Shown one piece after another: positions 7,888-15,865 of a stretch of DNA of 50,319 nt; the stretch's first letter is position 1, and each line of letters begins with the position of its first letter. The position numbers and the translations under genes were made by a program. The notes beneath the pieces are model-generated. The model saw only the letters and a program-made list of their open reading frames with translations, did no database searches and was not told the origin of the DNA. Source of the DNA: Campylobacterota bacterium (GTDB taxonomy: Bacteria > Campylobacterota > Campylobacteria > Campylobacterales > Sulfurimonadaceae); contig JAUPKZ010000002.1 of the NCBI GenBank assembly GCA_030837195.1, positions 1 through 50,319 on the forward strand, read 5' to 3'.

Positions 7888-9489
7888 ATGTGGAGATATG
7901 AGTTGAGTTTAAATACGGATATATTAGAGATTGAAAATTATACGCTGCTCTCATCAAGCGATGTAGCATCTGTCATTTCGAAGCTTGAGAAGCTTAAAGA
8001 AGTAAATGCCCTTGTACATATTTTTTCATTTTTACATAATACTATACTTGTTCAAAATTTAAAAAATGAACTCTTAAAAAAATTTCCTCATGCAAAAGTG
8101 GTTCTCTTAAAGCACGATGATAAAAATAAAACAAATTTAACACTATACATACTCAACAAAAATAGCAATATAGAAAATATTCATGATGAGATACTGCAAG
8201 AACTTCATAAACAGGCAACTAAAAAAGATGTCAGCGTAGAGGAGTATAGAGATAAGCTATTTAGCAGATATTTTACGGATCATCTTACAAACCTTCCGAA
8301 TATTTACAAGTTAAGAAGTGATTTAGACGATAAAAAAGGCTTTGTACTTATTGTCCTAAATATAGATGATTTCCATACAATAAACAATTTTTATGGCCAT
8401 ATAGTCGGTGACTATGTTCTTGAACATATAGGAAGATACCTGCAAAATAATTTGCAAAAACACACCATCTACAAGCTCTCAGGCGATGAATTTGCGTTGG
8501 TGTTAGATGAAGATATGGGTTTTTATGATTTAAAAGAGCATATGGAAGAAGTTTATAAAAAAATCAAAAATATAGTCGTTGCCTATAAAGGTATAAAGAT
8601 TTATGTTGATTTTACGCTTGCTTCATGCTCAAACAAAGAAAATCAAGATATTTTTTCAAAAGTTGCCATGGCGCTTAAGCATGCTAAAGAAATAGGCGCT
8701 AATTATTGGATATATGAAGACAGAATGAATTTTGAGAGTGAATATGAGAGAAACATAAAGCTCTCATGTATAGTTAGAGAAGCTGTTGAAGCTTCAAGAA
8801 TAGTTCCATACTATCAAGCTATTGCAGATGTAAAAACACATGAGATAAAAAAGTTTGAGTGTCTTGCCAGACTTATAGACAAAAATGAAAAGATACTCTC
8901 TCCAAACCTTTTTATTCCCATAGCAAAACGAATTAAAATTTATAAAGAGATAACAAAGGCTATTATAGAAAAATCTTTTGAAACTTTTGAAGATAATGAT
9001 TTTGAATTTAGCATAAATCTTTCCATAGAAGATATTATGTGCACAGAGATATTTGAGTTTATTATTAAAAAGCTCAAAAGCTCAAAAGCTTCAAAAAGGG
9101 TTATATTTGAACTGATAGAGTCTGATGCCGTTGAGGATTTTAGAAAAGTTGAACGGTTCATATCGGAAGTAAGGCGCTATGACGCCAAGGTTGCAATAGA
9201 TGATTTTGGAAGCGGATACTCAAATTTTAGATATTTGGCAAATATGCGTCCAGACTTTATAAAAATAGACGGCTCTCTTGTTCAAGATATGGATGTTGAT
9301 CACAATTTATATATGATTGTAGAGAGTATTGTCGAGTTTTCAAAAAAATTAGGTATTAAAACAATAGCGGAGTATGTTCACTCTAGTGTTGTTTTAGAGT
9401 CTGTAGCAAAGCTTAAGATAGACTTTGCACAGGGTTTTTATATAGACGAGCCTTCAATATCTTTAAATAAAAAAGGTCTCTTCTTTTAG
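7888..9489 (+). CDS. GGDEF-EAL protein, probable c-di-GMP phosphodiesterase
   Basis: The 533-residue cytoplasmic protein has an N-terminal ~115-residue domain slightly reminiscent of FIST sensors, a GGDEF domain (about 125-280) and an EAL domain (about 295-530). The GGDEF active site reads SGDEF (198-202), so cyclase activity is doubtful. The EAL domain retains the key acidic residues: E324 (in ECL), N377, E408, D438-D439 in DDFGSG, K459 and E495. It should therefore degrade cyclic di-GMP, with the GGDEF half perhaps binding GTP as a regulator. No transmembrane segment is seen. The start is uncertain: ATG 7888 has AAGG only 2 nt away, whereas the in-frame TTG at 7903 has GGAG (7892-7895) at good spacing. 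It is a single-gene unit facing a convergent hydrolase gene. Confidence 0.85.
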   Translation: MWRYELSLNTDILEIENYTLLSSSDVASVISKLEKLKEVNALVHIFSFLHNTILVQNLKNELLKKFPHAKVVLLKHDDKNKTNLTLYILNKNSNIENIHDEILQELHKQATKKDVSVEEYRDKLFSRYFTDHLTNLPNIYKLRSDLDDKKGFVLIVLNIDDFHTINNFYGHIVGDYVLEHIGRYLQNNLQKHTIYKLSGDEFALVLDEDMGFYDLKEHMEEVYKKIKNIVVAYKGIKIYVDFTLASCSNKENQDIFSKVAMALKHAKEIGANYWIYEDRMNFESEYERNIKLSCIVREAVEASRIVPYYQAIADVKTHEIKKFECLARLIDKNEKILSPNLFIPIAKRIKIYKEITKAIIEKSFETFEDNDFEFSINLSIEDIMCTEIFEFIIKKLKSSKASKRVIFELIESDAVEDFRKVERFISEVRRYDAKVAIDDFGSGYSNFRYLANMRPDFIKIDGSLVQDMDVDHNLYMIVESIVEFSKKLGIKTIAEYVHSSVVLESVAKLKIDFAQGFYIDEPSISLNKKGLFF

Positions 9490-9520
9490 AGATATGCAAT
9501 AATCTTTGGGCGCTATTTGT

Positions 9521-10114
9521 CTAAAGATGTTCTATCCAATAATCGACATATTGTTGCTCTTGTTTTATGGTTGTTGTTCCGCCATGTCCGGGATATATAG
9601 TTTTATCATATGTGATGGCTTTAAATCTTTTTAGACTCTCTTTCATGTCACTAGGGTTTGAATACGGAAAATCTGTTCGTCCTATGGAGCGCTCAAAGAT
9701 AAAATCACCGCTAAAGAGTGCATCGCCTATCTCTATGGCAGAACATCCCTCTGTATGACCGGCAAAGTGCAGGAACTTTACTTTTATGCCATCAAAGTCG
9801 AACTCTTCGTTTGGTTTTACGGCAACATCTGGATATGAGGGCGGTAAATCAGGCATCCATGAGCTTGAAGAGAGAAGTTTTATATCTGCCGATGGAGAAT
9901 ATAGAGGTATTTTTAGCTTTTCTTGTAGTTCTGCATTACTCCATACATGATCAAAATGCCCATGAGTATTAAAGATGGCTATGGGATTTGTTACATTTTG
10001 CATAACCCAAGATGTCGCTCCTATGCCGGGGTCAATGATAAAATCTTTTCCCTCAACACTCACAATATAGCAATTTGTTTGATACTCACCCATTGCTTTT
10101 GCTTTTATTTTCAT
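9521..10114 (-). CDS. MBL-fold metal-dependent hydrolase (glyoxalase II-like)
   Basis: A ~197-residue metallo-beta-lactamase-fold enzyme. Metal ligands are visible in THGHFDHVW (HxHxDH), the later histidine of HFAGHTEGC, the aspartate in LFSGDFIF and the histidine of YPGHGG. The SGDFIFERSIGRTDF segment is typical of the glyoxalase-II/YcbL subgroup, which hydrolyses thioesters such as S-lactoylglutathione; a small-thiol substrate is possible but not shown. I chose the ATG at 10114, which has AAGG 8 nt upstream and starts at the MKIKAKAMGEYQTN typical of the family, over an upstream in-frame extension beginning near 10150. It is divergent from nadE and convergent with the GGDEF-EAL gene. Confidence 0.85.
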   Translation of the reverse strand: MKIKAKAMGEYQTNCYIVSVEGKDFIIDPGIGATSWVMQNVTNPIAIFNTHGHFDHVWSNAELQEKLKIPLYSPSADIKLLSSSSWMPDLPPSYPDVAVKPNEEFDFDGIKVKFLHFAGHTEGCSAIEIGDALFSGDFIFERSIGRTDFPYSNPSDMKESLKRFKAITYDKTIYPGHGGTTTIKQEQQYVDYWIEHL

Positions 10115-10167
10115 TCTATAAAACCTTGATTTTTTATGAAATTGTAACAAAATAAGTTACTAATTTT

Positions 10168-10176
10168 TGATATAAT
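10168..10176 (+). promoter_or_regulatory. Extended -10 promoter of nadE
   Basis: TGA directly precedes a perfect TATAAT at 10171-10176, followed by a T-rich leader and AAAGG (10197-10201) before the ATG at 10208. No clear -35 is present. The arrangement fits the housekeeping promoters of Campylobacterota. Confidence 0.6.
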
Positions 10177-10207
10177 CTTTTTTATTAAAGTTTTTTAAAG
10201 GTTGTTG

Positions 10208-11014
10208 ATGACAAGGTATGCGCATATCGCAGAATATTTAGAACATTTCTTAGATAATGAAGTCCGAAAAACCGGTTTGAAGAGTGTTGTTCTTGGGCTT
10301 AGCGGCGGTATAGATTCCGCAGTCGTAGCCGTACTTGCGCATAATGTGTTTAGCAAAGATTTGCTTTGTGTTAAAATGCCATCACACTATTCATCAAAAT
10401 CTTCTTTAGATGATGCGGATGAGTTATGCAAAAAATTTAAGCTAGAGTCTATAACGGTTACTATAGAACCGATGCTCAGAGCGTATGAACAGCAAAATCC
10501 GGATATGGATAATCTAAGAAGAGGAAACTTTTCGGCAAGGCTTAGAATGGCGACTTTGTTTGATATTTCGGCAAAACAAAAAGCACTTGTACTCGGTACT
10601 AGCAATAAAAGTGAGTTGATGCTTGGATATGGGACGCTTTATGGCGATTTGGCAAGTGCTATTAATCCTATAGGGGATTTATATAAGAGTGAAATTTTTG
10701 AGTTTGCAAGGTACTTGGGTATTCCTCATAGCATTATAAATAAAGCTCCGTCTGCGGATTTATGGGAAGGGCAGAGTGATGAAGCAGACCTAGGGTATAG
10801 CTATGCCGAGCTTGATGGAGCACTTAGGCTATATGTAGAAGAGAGGCTCACAAAAGAAGAAGTTATCAAAAGTGGATACTCAAAAGAGATGATTGATATG
10901 ATAATAGATAAAATTTATAAAAATCAGTTTAAAAGGAAGATGCCCGTTATTGCAAAACTGACATCTAGAACGATAAACCATGATTTTAATTACCCAAGAG
11001 ACATTACACTGTAA
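10208..11014 (+). CDS. nadE: NH3-dependent NAD+ synthetase
   Basis: The 268-residue ATP-pyrophosphatase family enzyme has the PP-loop SGGIDS (32-37), LGTSNKSELMLGYGTLYGD and the NKAPSADLWEGQSDEADLGYSY segment that binds deamido-NAD and ATP. It amidates nicotinic acid adenine dinucleotide to NAD+. There is no glutaminase domain, so ammonia is the expected nitrogen donor. I chose ATG 10208, preceded by AAAGG at good spacing, over two TTG codons directly before it. The gene leads a unit that continues with a DegT-type aminotransferase 12 nt downstream, then lpxK and argB. Confidence 0.95.
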   Translation: MTRYAHIAEYLEHFLDNEVRKTGLKSVVLGLSGGIDSAVVAVLAHNVFSKDLLCVKMPSHYSSKSSLDDADELCKKFKLESITVTIEPMLRAYEQQNPDMDNLRRGNFSARLRMATLFDISAKQKALVLGTSNKSELMLGYGTLYGDLASAINPIGDLYKSEIFEFARYLGIPHSIINKAPSADLWEGQSDEADLGYSYAELDGALRLYVEERLTKEEVIKSGYSKEMIDMIIDKIYKNQFKRKMPVIAKLTSRTINHDFNYPRDITL

Positions 11015-11026
11015 AGGAGAGAAAAA

Positions 11027-12148
11027 ATGAAAGTTGCATTTTGTAAGTATGAGAGCGGTAGAGAGGCTTATTCACTGGTAAGTGATGTTTTGGATGCAGA
11101 AGATGTGGATCAGGTTAAAGAGCTTGAGGATGAGTTCGCTTCTTATGTGGGTGCCGACTATGCACTTGCAACTTCTCACGGTACGGCTGCGCTTCATCTG
11201 GCTATGCTTGCTCTTGACTTAAAACGGGGGGACAAAGTCGTTTGTTCGGTAAATGCACATCCTAATGTACCCGAAGTTGTCCGTCATTTCGATGCAGAAC
11301 CGATTTTTATAGACATTGATGCGCAGACTTATAATATAGACCTTGATAAACTAGAAGAGTTTTTAGAAGACAATAAAGCAAAAAAACTAAAAGCAGTCAT
11401 TGTTACTCATATTGCGGGGCAATGTACAGATTTAGACAGGCTTTATAGAATGGCGACAATATATGATGTAAAAATCGTCGAAGATGCAAGTGAGGCTTTG
11501 GGTGCAACTTACAAAGGAGATAAGATTGGCTCAACCGGTGCCGATATTACTTGCTTTAACTTCTCTTCCCATCTAAAAAAGAATGTTTGCAACGGGGGTA
11601 TGCTTGTTTCAAACTCACAGGAAATCATCGAGAGAGCAAGACTTCTTAGTTCTCACGGTATGAAAAAAGCTCAAGACTCTCTTGAATATATCTATGATGT
11701 TATAGATATCGGGTTTGACTACTCAATGAGCCAGCTAGATGCGGCATACATAAGAGCGCAGATTCAAGAGATGGATAAAAGCCTAGAGCGCATTAAAGAG
11801 ATAGCAGTGATGTACAATAAAGCTTTTGAGGGCGTAGATCACATCACGATTCCGTATGCGCATAATGATGAACATCCTTATTCTCTCTACATTATCAAAG
11901 TAGATAAAAACAGAGACTCATTTGCGCTTGAACTAAAAAAAGAGGGTGTTGAGGTTGGTCTTCACTATATACCGCTTCACTTTTTGTCTTACTATAAAAA
12001 CAAATATGCGCTTAAAGTAAACAATTTTCCAATCGCACTTAAAATATACCAAAAAGTGATGTCGCTTCCTATTTATGCTAGTATGCAAGATAAAGAAGTG
12101 CAGTTCGTTATAGATAAAGTAAAAGCAGTAGCTTCTACAAGAGTATAG
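11027..12148 (+). CDS. DegT/DnrJ/EryC1/StrS-family PLP aminotransferase
   Basis: The 373-residue fold-type I PLP enzyme shows the family's SHGTAALHLAM cofactor segment (50-60), the VEDASEALGATYKG aspartate motif (about 151-164), and FSSHLKKNVCNGGM, where Lys185 (or Lys184) is the likely Schiff-base lysine. Members transaminate nucleotide-sugar keto groups for surface polysaccharides or lipid A. Placement directly before lpxK (TTG start 3 nt after this stop) suggests a role in lipid A or another envelope glycan. A GnnB-like function, making 2,3-diamino sugar for lipid A, is possible, but no gnnA is nearby. AGGAG precedes the ATG. The exact substrate is not deducible. Confidence 0.85.
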   Translation: MKVAFCKYESGREAYSLVSDVLDAEDVDQVKELEDEFASYVGADYALATSHGTAALHLAMLALDLKRGDKVVCSVNAHPNVPEVVRHFDAEPIFIDIDAQTYNIDLDKLEEFLEDNKAKKLKAVIVTHIAGQCTDLDRLYRMATIYDVKIVEDASEALGATYKGDKIGSTGADITCFNFSSHLKKNVCNGGMLVSNSQEIIERARLLSSHGMKKAQDSLEYIYDVIDIGFDYSMSQLDAAYIRAQIQEMDKSLERIKEIAVMYNKAFEGVDHITIPYAHNDEHPYSLYIIKVDKNRDSFALELKKEGVEVGLHYIPLHFLSYYKNKYALKVNNFPIALKIYQKVMSLPIYASMQDKEVQFVIDKVKAVASTRV

Positions 12149-12151
12149 CAT

Positions 12152-13075
12152 TTGAGAAAAGAGCTAGTTTTTTGGGTTGAAGAGTATTTTTACAACCCAA
12201 ACTCTATGCAAAAACTCATTTCATTGCTGATTTCTCCTCTTTCATATCTCTACTGCTTTGTAATGTATCTTAGATATAAAACAAAAAAAGCACAAGATTT
12301 TGGTATTGACATTATCAGCATCGGAAATCTTAGTGTCGGCGGCAGCGGTAAAACTCCTCTTGTAAGTGCGCTTGCATCAAAGTATGCTAATTGTGCGATA
12401 ATTCTTCGCGGATATGGCAGGCAGAGTCAAGGGCTTTATGTAGTGAGTGATGGAGAAAAAATACTCACAGATGTAAGCATTAGCGGAGATGAGGCGATGA
12501 TTTATGCTAAAAAAGTACCAAATGCCATAGTTATAGTTAGTGAAGATAGAAAAAAAGGTATCCAAAAAGCCAAAGAGATGGGTGCTAAAATTATATTTTT
12601 AGATGATGCCTACTCAAAACACGATATCAAAAAACTTGATTTTCTTATAGAAGTAGAGAGTGAAAATAAATTTTGTCTTCCATCCGGAGCGTTTAGAGAG
12701 AGACTCTGGAAGGGTAAAGAAGCAGTTGTTCTAAAAGAGGGCATTGATTTTAAAAGAGTAGTTGAACTTAAAAATAAAAGTGATAAAATGTCACTCATAA
12801 CTGCCATAGCAAGACCAAATCGACTAAATAGCTACTTGCCTGAAGTTTTAAGTAAAAACTATTTTGAAGATCATCACTCTTTTACAAAAGAGGAGATAGC
12901 GTCAATACTAAAAAGAGATGCTTCTGATTCGGCTTTGGTAACTTACAAAGATTTTGTAAAATTAGAGCAGTTTGATTTGCCGCTTTCGCTGCTTGATTTA
13001 GATGTGGAAGTCAGCGAAAATATTTTTAAAACTATAGATAATTACAGAGGAAAAAACAGTGCAAAAAAAGATTGA
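12152..13075 (+). CDS. lpxK: Tetraacyldisaccharide 4'-kinase (lipid A synthesis)
   Basis: The 307-residue membrane-associated kinase phosphorylates the 4' position of the lipid A disaccharide precursor. It has the N-terminal hydrophobic anchor (LISLLISPLSYLYCFVMYL), the P-loop SVGGSGKTP preceded by the conserved IISIGNLS, ILRGYGR, and FLDDAYSKH near the catalytic region. The usual DDGxQH reads DDAYSKH here, a slight divergence. The proposed start is TTG 12152, 3 nt after the aminotransferase stop; no better start precedes the conserved N-terminus. The 3' end overlaps the argB start by 17 nt. Length is near the usual ~310-330. Confidence 0.93.
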   Translation: MRKELVFWVEEYFYNPNSMQKLISLLISPLSYLYCFVMYLRYKTKKAQDFGIDIISIGNLSVGGSGKTPLVSALASKYANCAIILRGYGRQSQGLYVVSDGEKILTDVSISGDEAMIYAKKVPNAIVIVSEDRKKGIQKAKEMGAKIIFLDDAYSKHDIKKLDFLIEVESENKFCLPSGAFRERLWKGKEAVVLKEGIDFKRVVELKNKSDKMSLITAIARPNRLNSYLPEVLSKNYFEDHHSFTKEEIASILKRDASDSALVTYKDFVKLEQFDLPLSLLDLDVEVSENIFKTIDNYRGKNSAKKD

Positions 13076-13910
13076 AACAGTTCAAACCCTTCTTGATGCT
13101 TTACCGTTTATAAAGCAGTTCAATAAAGAAATAGTAGTCATTAAATATGGAGGCTCTGCGCAAGAGACCCCACAGCTTAAAGAGAAGTTTGCGGAGGATA
13201 TTCTTTTGATGTATCTTGTAGGCATAAGACCCGTAGTTGTACACGGCGGAGGAAGGCAAATCAATGAGATGCTTGATGCTCTAAAGCTGGAATCAAAGTT
13301 TATAGACGGGCAGAGAGTTACATCAAAAGAGGTTATGCGTATAGTCGAGATGGTTTTAAGCGGCGAGATAAACAAAGAGATAGCTTCGCTTTTAAATTCA
13401 CACGGTGCAAAAGCCATCGGCATAAGCGGTAAAGATGCGCATTTTATTACCGCAAAAGCAAAAGATTTTGCAAAATTCGGGCTTACGGGCAATATTACTG
13501 ATGTTAAAGCGGATGTCGTATTAAATCTTATAGATGAGGGTTTTATCCCTGTAATTGCTCCTATCGCAGCAGGTGAAGAGCTTGGGCATCCGGGATTTAA
13601 CATCAATGCAGATTTATGTGCATCATTTGTAGCAAAAGCAATCGGAGCAAATAAAATTATATTTTTGACGGATACGGCAGGCGTTTTAAATAACAATAAA
13701 GAGCTTTTTAGTTCTCTTACAAAAGATGAAATAGAAGTACTAAAAGCCGATGGAACCATACATGGCGGAATGGTGCCAAAAGTAGATGCTTGCCTTGAAG
13801 CAGTGGACGGCGGAGTTAAAAAAGCACATATTATAGACGGAAGAATAGAACACTCTTTACTTTTAGAACTATTTACATCTGCCGGAGTCGGTACGGAGAT
13901 TGTTGCATAG
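13059..13910 (+). CDS. argB: Acetylglutamate kinase
   Basis: The 283-residue amino-acid-kinase-fold enzyme performs the second step of arginine synthesis, phosphorylating N-acetylglutamate. Visible motifs are VVIKYGGSAQ (ATP lysine and glycine loop), VVVHGGGRQIN, VLSGEINKEIASLLN and NINADLCASFVAKAIGANKIIFLTDTAGV. The GTG start at 13059 lies inside the end of lpxK (17-nt overlap) and has AGAGG upstream, so translation is probably coupled. argH, a later step of the same pathway, lies separately at 23.9 kb. The next gene is convergent with a 14-nt gap. Confidence 0.96.
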   Translation: MQKKIETVQTLLDALPFIKQFNKEIVVIKYGGSAQETPQLKEKFAEDILLMYLVGIRPVVVHGGGRQINEMLDALKLESKFIDGQRVTSKEVMRIVEMVLSGEINKEIASLLNSHGAKAIGISGKDAHFITAKAKDFAKFGLTGNITDVKADVVLNLIDEGFIPVIAPIAAGEELGHPGFNINADLCASFVAKAIGANKIIFLTDTAGVLNNNKELFSSLTKDEIEVLKADGTIHGGMVPKVDACLEAVDGGVKKAHIIDGRIEHSLLLELFTSAGVGTEIVA

Positions 13911-13924
13911 ATTTATAGGGTAAT

Positions 13925-15067
13925 TTAGCTTTTTCTAGCTGCTTTATAAAAAAGTTTTTGAGTAGATATCTCTTGTGGAATGGGTGCGGCATTTAAAATA
14001 TGCTCACCGAGCATTTTTGCCAAATAGGGTGCTAAAACAAAGCCTCTTGAACCAAGAGCATTTATGATGTATAGATTTGGAAAATACTCAAGTAGGTTTG
14101 GCGGGATTTTAGTCCCGTTTTTTATTGACGGGTATTTTTTTAAACTCTCATCAAAGTTTACAACTCTGCCTATTGTAGGGAAATAACTCTTTATAGTAGC
14201 CCTTGCGCCTTTATATATATTGACTACTTCTAAGTTTTCCAGCTCTATAAGTTCATTTGCCGAAGTTAAGAGCTCTTTTATCTGCATTTCATCACTGTTT
14301 ACATAAAAAGCACATTTATCACATGTTGTTAGGCATTGCATATTTTGCATATCGTGCCTTTGTTTGGTTGCGCCTATTGCAACAGTGCCGTCATTTTTGT
14401 TCGTAGATATAGAGATAGATTTATGTATATTAAACGGTACTTTTGTTGTAGTTTTTACATCTATTTTTACACCGTATATGGGAGAAATATCTATATATGG
14501 CATAGGAACAAGCGGTTTTATAGTCCCTTGCGTCAATATGATATTAGTTGATATTAAGTCATCTATTATGTAAAAACCGTTTTTAAAGATAAGTTCCTGA
14601 ACATCTTTTATATAAAAATCACAACCGTTTAAAAGTTTTTCGCACACCTCTTTAGGAGTTAAAACGGCTGCATTTTCGTAAAAAAAACCATCTATGTCAT
14701 ATTTAAAATTTAAAGAGATATTTTTTAGCTTTTTATTATCGTAAAAACTTGCGTCACTGTTTGTTTGGAGTTTTTCTTTGTCAAAGTTGTCGTTTGCAAC
14801 TCTTAGCACGCCTTTTTTTTGTATTGCTTGAGGAATAAGTTTTTCATAAAAATCTAAACTAAAAGCAAGAGCGCTGTTTACAAGAGTGTTGTATGGGTTT
14901 TTTTTACCGGGAAGAGGAGATAAAAAAGCTCCTGCAGCGCCGCTTGCGCCTTTTGCGATGCCTTCTTTATCAACGATTGCTACTTTTTTGCCACACTGTT
15001 TTAAGTAGTAGGCGATATTGCATCCGGCGCTTCCTGCACCGATTATTAAATAATCATATTTTTTCAT
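13925..15067 (-). CDS. MnmC2-like FAD-dependent oxidoreductase (tRNA wobble modification), stand-alone
   Basis: A ~380-residue DAO-superfamily flavoprotein. It has the Rossmann motif IIGAGSAGCNIAYYL near the N-terminus, then KGASGAAGAFLSPLPGKKNPYNTLVNSAL, typical of the C-terminal domain of MnmC, and a C-terminal INALGSRGFVLAPYLAKMLGEHI. In E. coli MnmC this domain oxidises cmnm5s2U34 of tRNA to nm5s2U, and a fused methyltransferase domain completes mnm5s2U. Here only the oxidoreductase half exists, so the methyltransferase must be separate or absent. I chose ATG 15067 over a TTG two codons earlier; no strong ribosome binding site is seen. It is convergent with argB and divergent from the DUF2018 gene. 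Confidence 0.78.
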   Translation of the reverse strand: MKKYDYLIIGAGSAGCNIAYYLKQCGKKVAIVDKEGIAKGASGAAGAFLSPLPGKKNPYNTLVNSALAFSLDFYEKLIPQAIQKKGVLRVANDNFDKEKLQTNSDASFYDNKKLKNISLNFKYDIDGFFYENAAVLTPKEVCEKLLNGCDFYIKDVQELIFKNGFYIIDDLISTNIILTQGTIKPLVPMPYIDISPIYGVKIDVKTTTKVPFNIHKSISISTNKNDGTVAIGATKQRHDMQNMQCLTTCDKCAFYVNSDEMQIKELLTSANELIELENLEVVNIYKGARATIKSYFPTIGRVVNFDESLKKYPSIKNGTKIPPNLLEYFPNLYIINALGSRGFVLAPYLAKMLGEHILNAAPIPQEISTQKLFYKAARKS

Positions 15068-15121
15068 AATCAAAATTGTATAGAAAATAGACTTAGTGTT
15101 AAGTTATTATTATTGTAGGAG

Positions 15122-15130
15122 TGTTATAAT
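15122..15130 (+). promoter_or_regulatory. Extended -10 promoter of the DUF2018-hemA-hemC operon
   Basis: TGT directly precedes a perfect TATAAT (15125-15130), 24 nt before the ATG at 15155; a TTAGGA lies before that start. The genes from 15155 to about 23330 follow with gaps of at most 9 nt or with overlaps, so this promoter could drive the whole cluster. Confidence 0.6.
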
Positions 15131-15154
15131 ACAAAAAATTTTTTAGGAATAAAT

Positions 15155-15439
15155 ATGCATGGATTATTTGAAGACGAGGATGATATATTTGTCGGCTCTA
15201 TAAAGAGCAAATTGATGGATATCATCTTCAATGCCAACAATGATGTTGTAAGATATCAATTAGAAAAATTTATAGATAGAATGGCAGCGTTGGAATTACT
15301 GGCAGCTCAAAAGCTTGGAGAGGAAATTGATGAGAGAGAGCTAAACACTTTTCTGATTTCAAATGCCGATGAAGTTGAGGGTTATGCAAAAAGTCTTTGC
15401 ATAGAGATGATGGGCAATATATTATCACAAAGTGAATAG
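15155..15439 (+). CDS. DUF2018 family protein (HP0242-like, knotted fold family)
   Basis: A 94-residue, largely helical acidic protein. Its pattern (IIFNAN near the start, a central helix rich in ALELLAAQKL, and a MGNILS C-terminus) matches the Campylobacterota-specific DUF2018 family, represented by Helicobacter pylori HP0242, whose crystal structure is a knotted homodimer. Position supports this: in both H. pylori and C. jejuni the family member lies just upstream of the polyprenyl synthase, hemA and proS genes, as here. Its molecular role is unknown. It is the first gene of a long operon; the next gene begins immediately after its stop. Confidence 0.75.
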   Translation: MHGLFEDEDDIFVGSIKSKLMDIIFNANNDVVRYQLEKFIDRMAALELLAAQKLGEEIDERELNTFLISNADEVEGYAKSLCIEMMGNILSQSE

Positions 15440-15856
15440 TTGAAGTTTTTTTTACCTATTTTTTTCTTTGTCTTTTTTTCTATAAACTCTTTGGAAGCTA
15501 TAGATTTTAGACAAAAGATTGAAATAGTGCTTAAAAAAGATCAGAAAAAAAAGATTGTCGTAAAGTATGAAGATAAAGAGAAGCTCTTTGACTTTAGGTG
15601 GACGCTCTATAAAAACGGCGGTTTGGTAATTCATAGAGTTTACGATAAGATTGTCGGTCAAAATGTCTTATACTTAAGAGATAAAAACCAAAGTTTTAGA
15701 GTAGAGCTAAAAACGAGAGACGGTGATTTCTATAATCTGCCATATATTTTAGTAAAGTTTAAAGAGTTTAAACAAGAGAGCAAGGAAGCGGTTTTTGAGC
15801 TCTTTTTATGGGATAAAAAAGAAGATATATTTTTAGAAGAGTTAAAAGAGAGCTAA
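15440..15856 (+). CDS. Secreted hypothetical protein conserved in this operon
   Basis: The 138-residue protein begins with a signal peptide (FFLPIFFFVFFSINSLEA, probably cleaved after SLEA) and continues as a beta-rich, lysine-rich domain without motifs I recognise. The TTG start lies directly after the TAG of the DUF2018 gene, which suggests translational coupling; the signal peptide begins right there, supporting this start. C. jejuni has a small exported protein in the same position between its DUF2018 gene and the polyprenyl synthase gene, so it is probably a conserved periplasmic protein. No function is proposed. Confidence 0.65.
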   Translation: MKFFLPIFFFVFFSINSLEAIDFRQKIEIVLKKDQKKKIVVKYEDKEKLFDFRWTLYKNGGLVIHRVYDKIVGQNVLYLRDKNQSFRVELKTRDGDFYNLPYILVKFKEFKQESKEAVFELFLWDKKEDIFLEELKES

Positions 15857-15865
15857 AGAGAGAAT

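Noticed and set aside
13082-13759. 225-codon open frame on the minus strand opposite argB
   Set aside because: It is rich in serine and isoleucine typical of an antisense shadow, has no ribosome binding site, and lies wholly within the well-supported argB.
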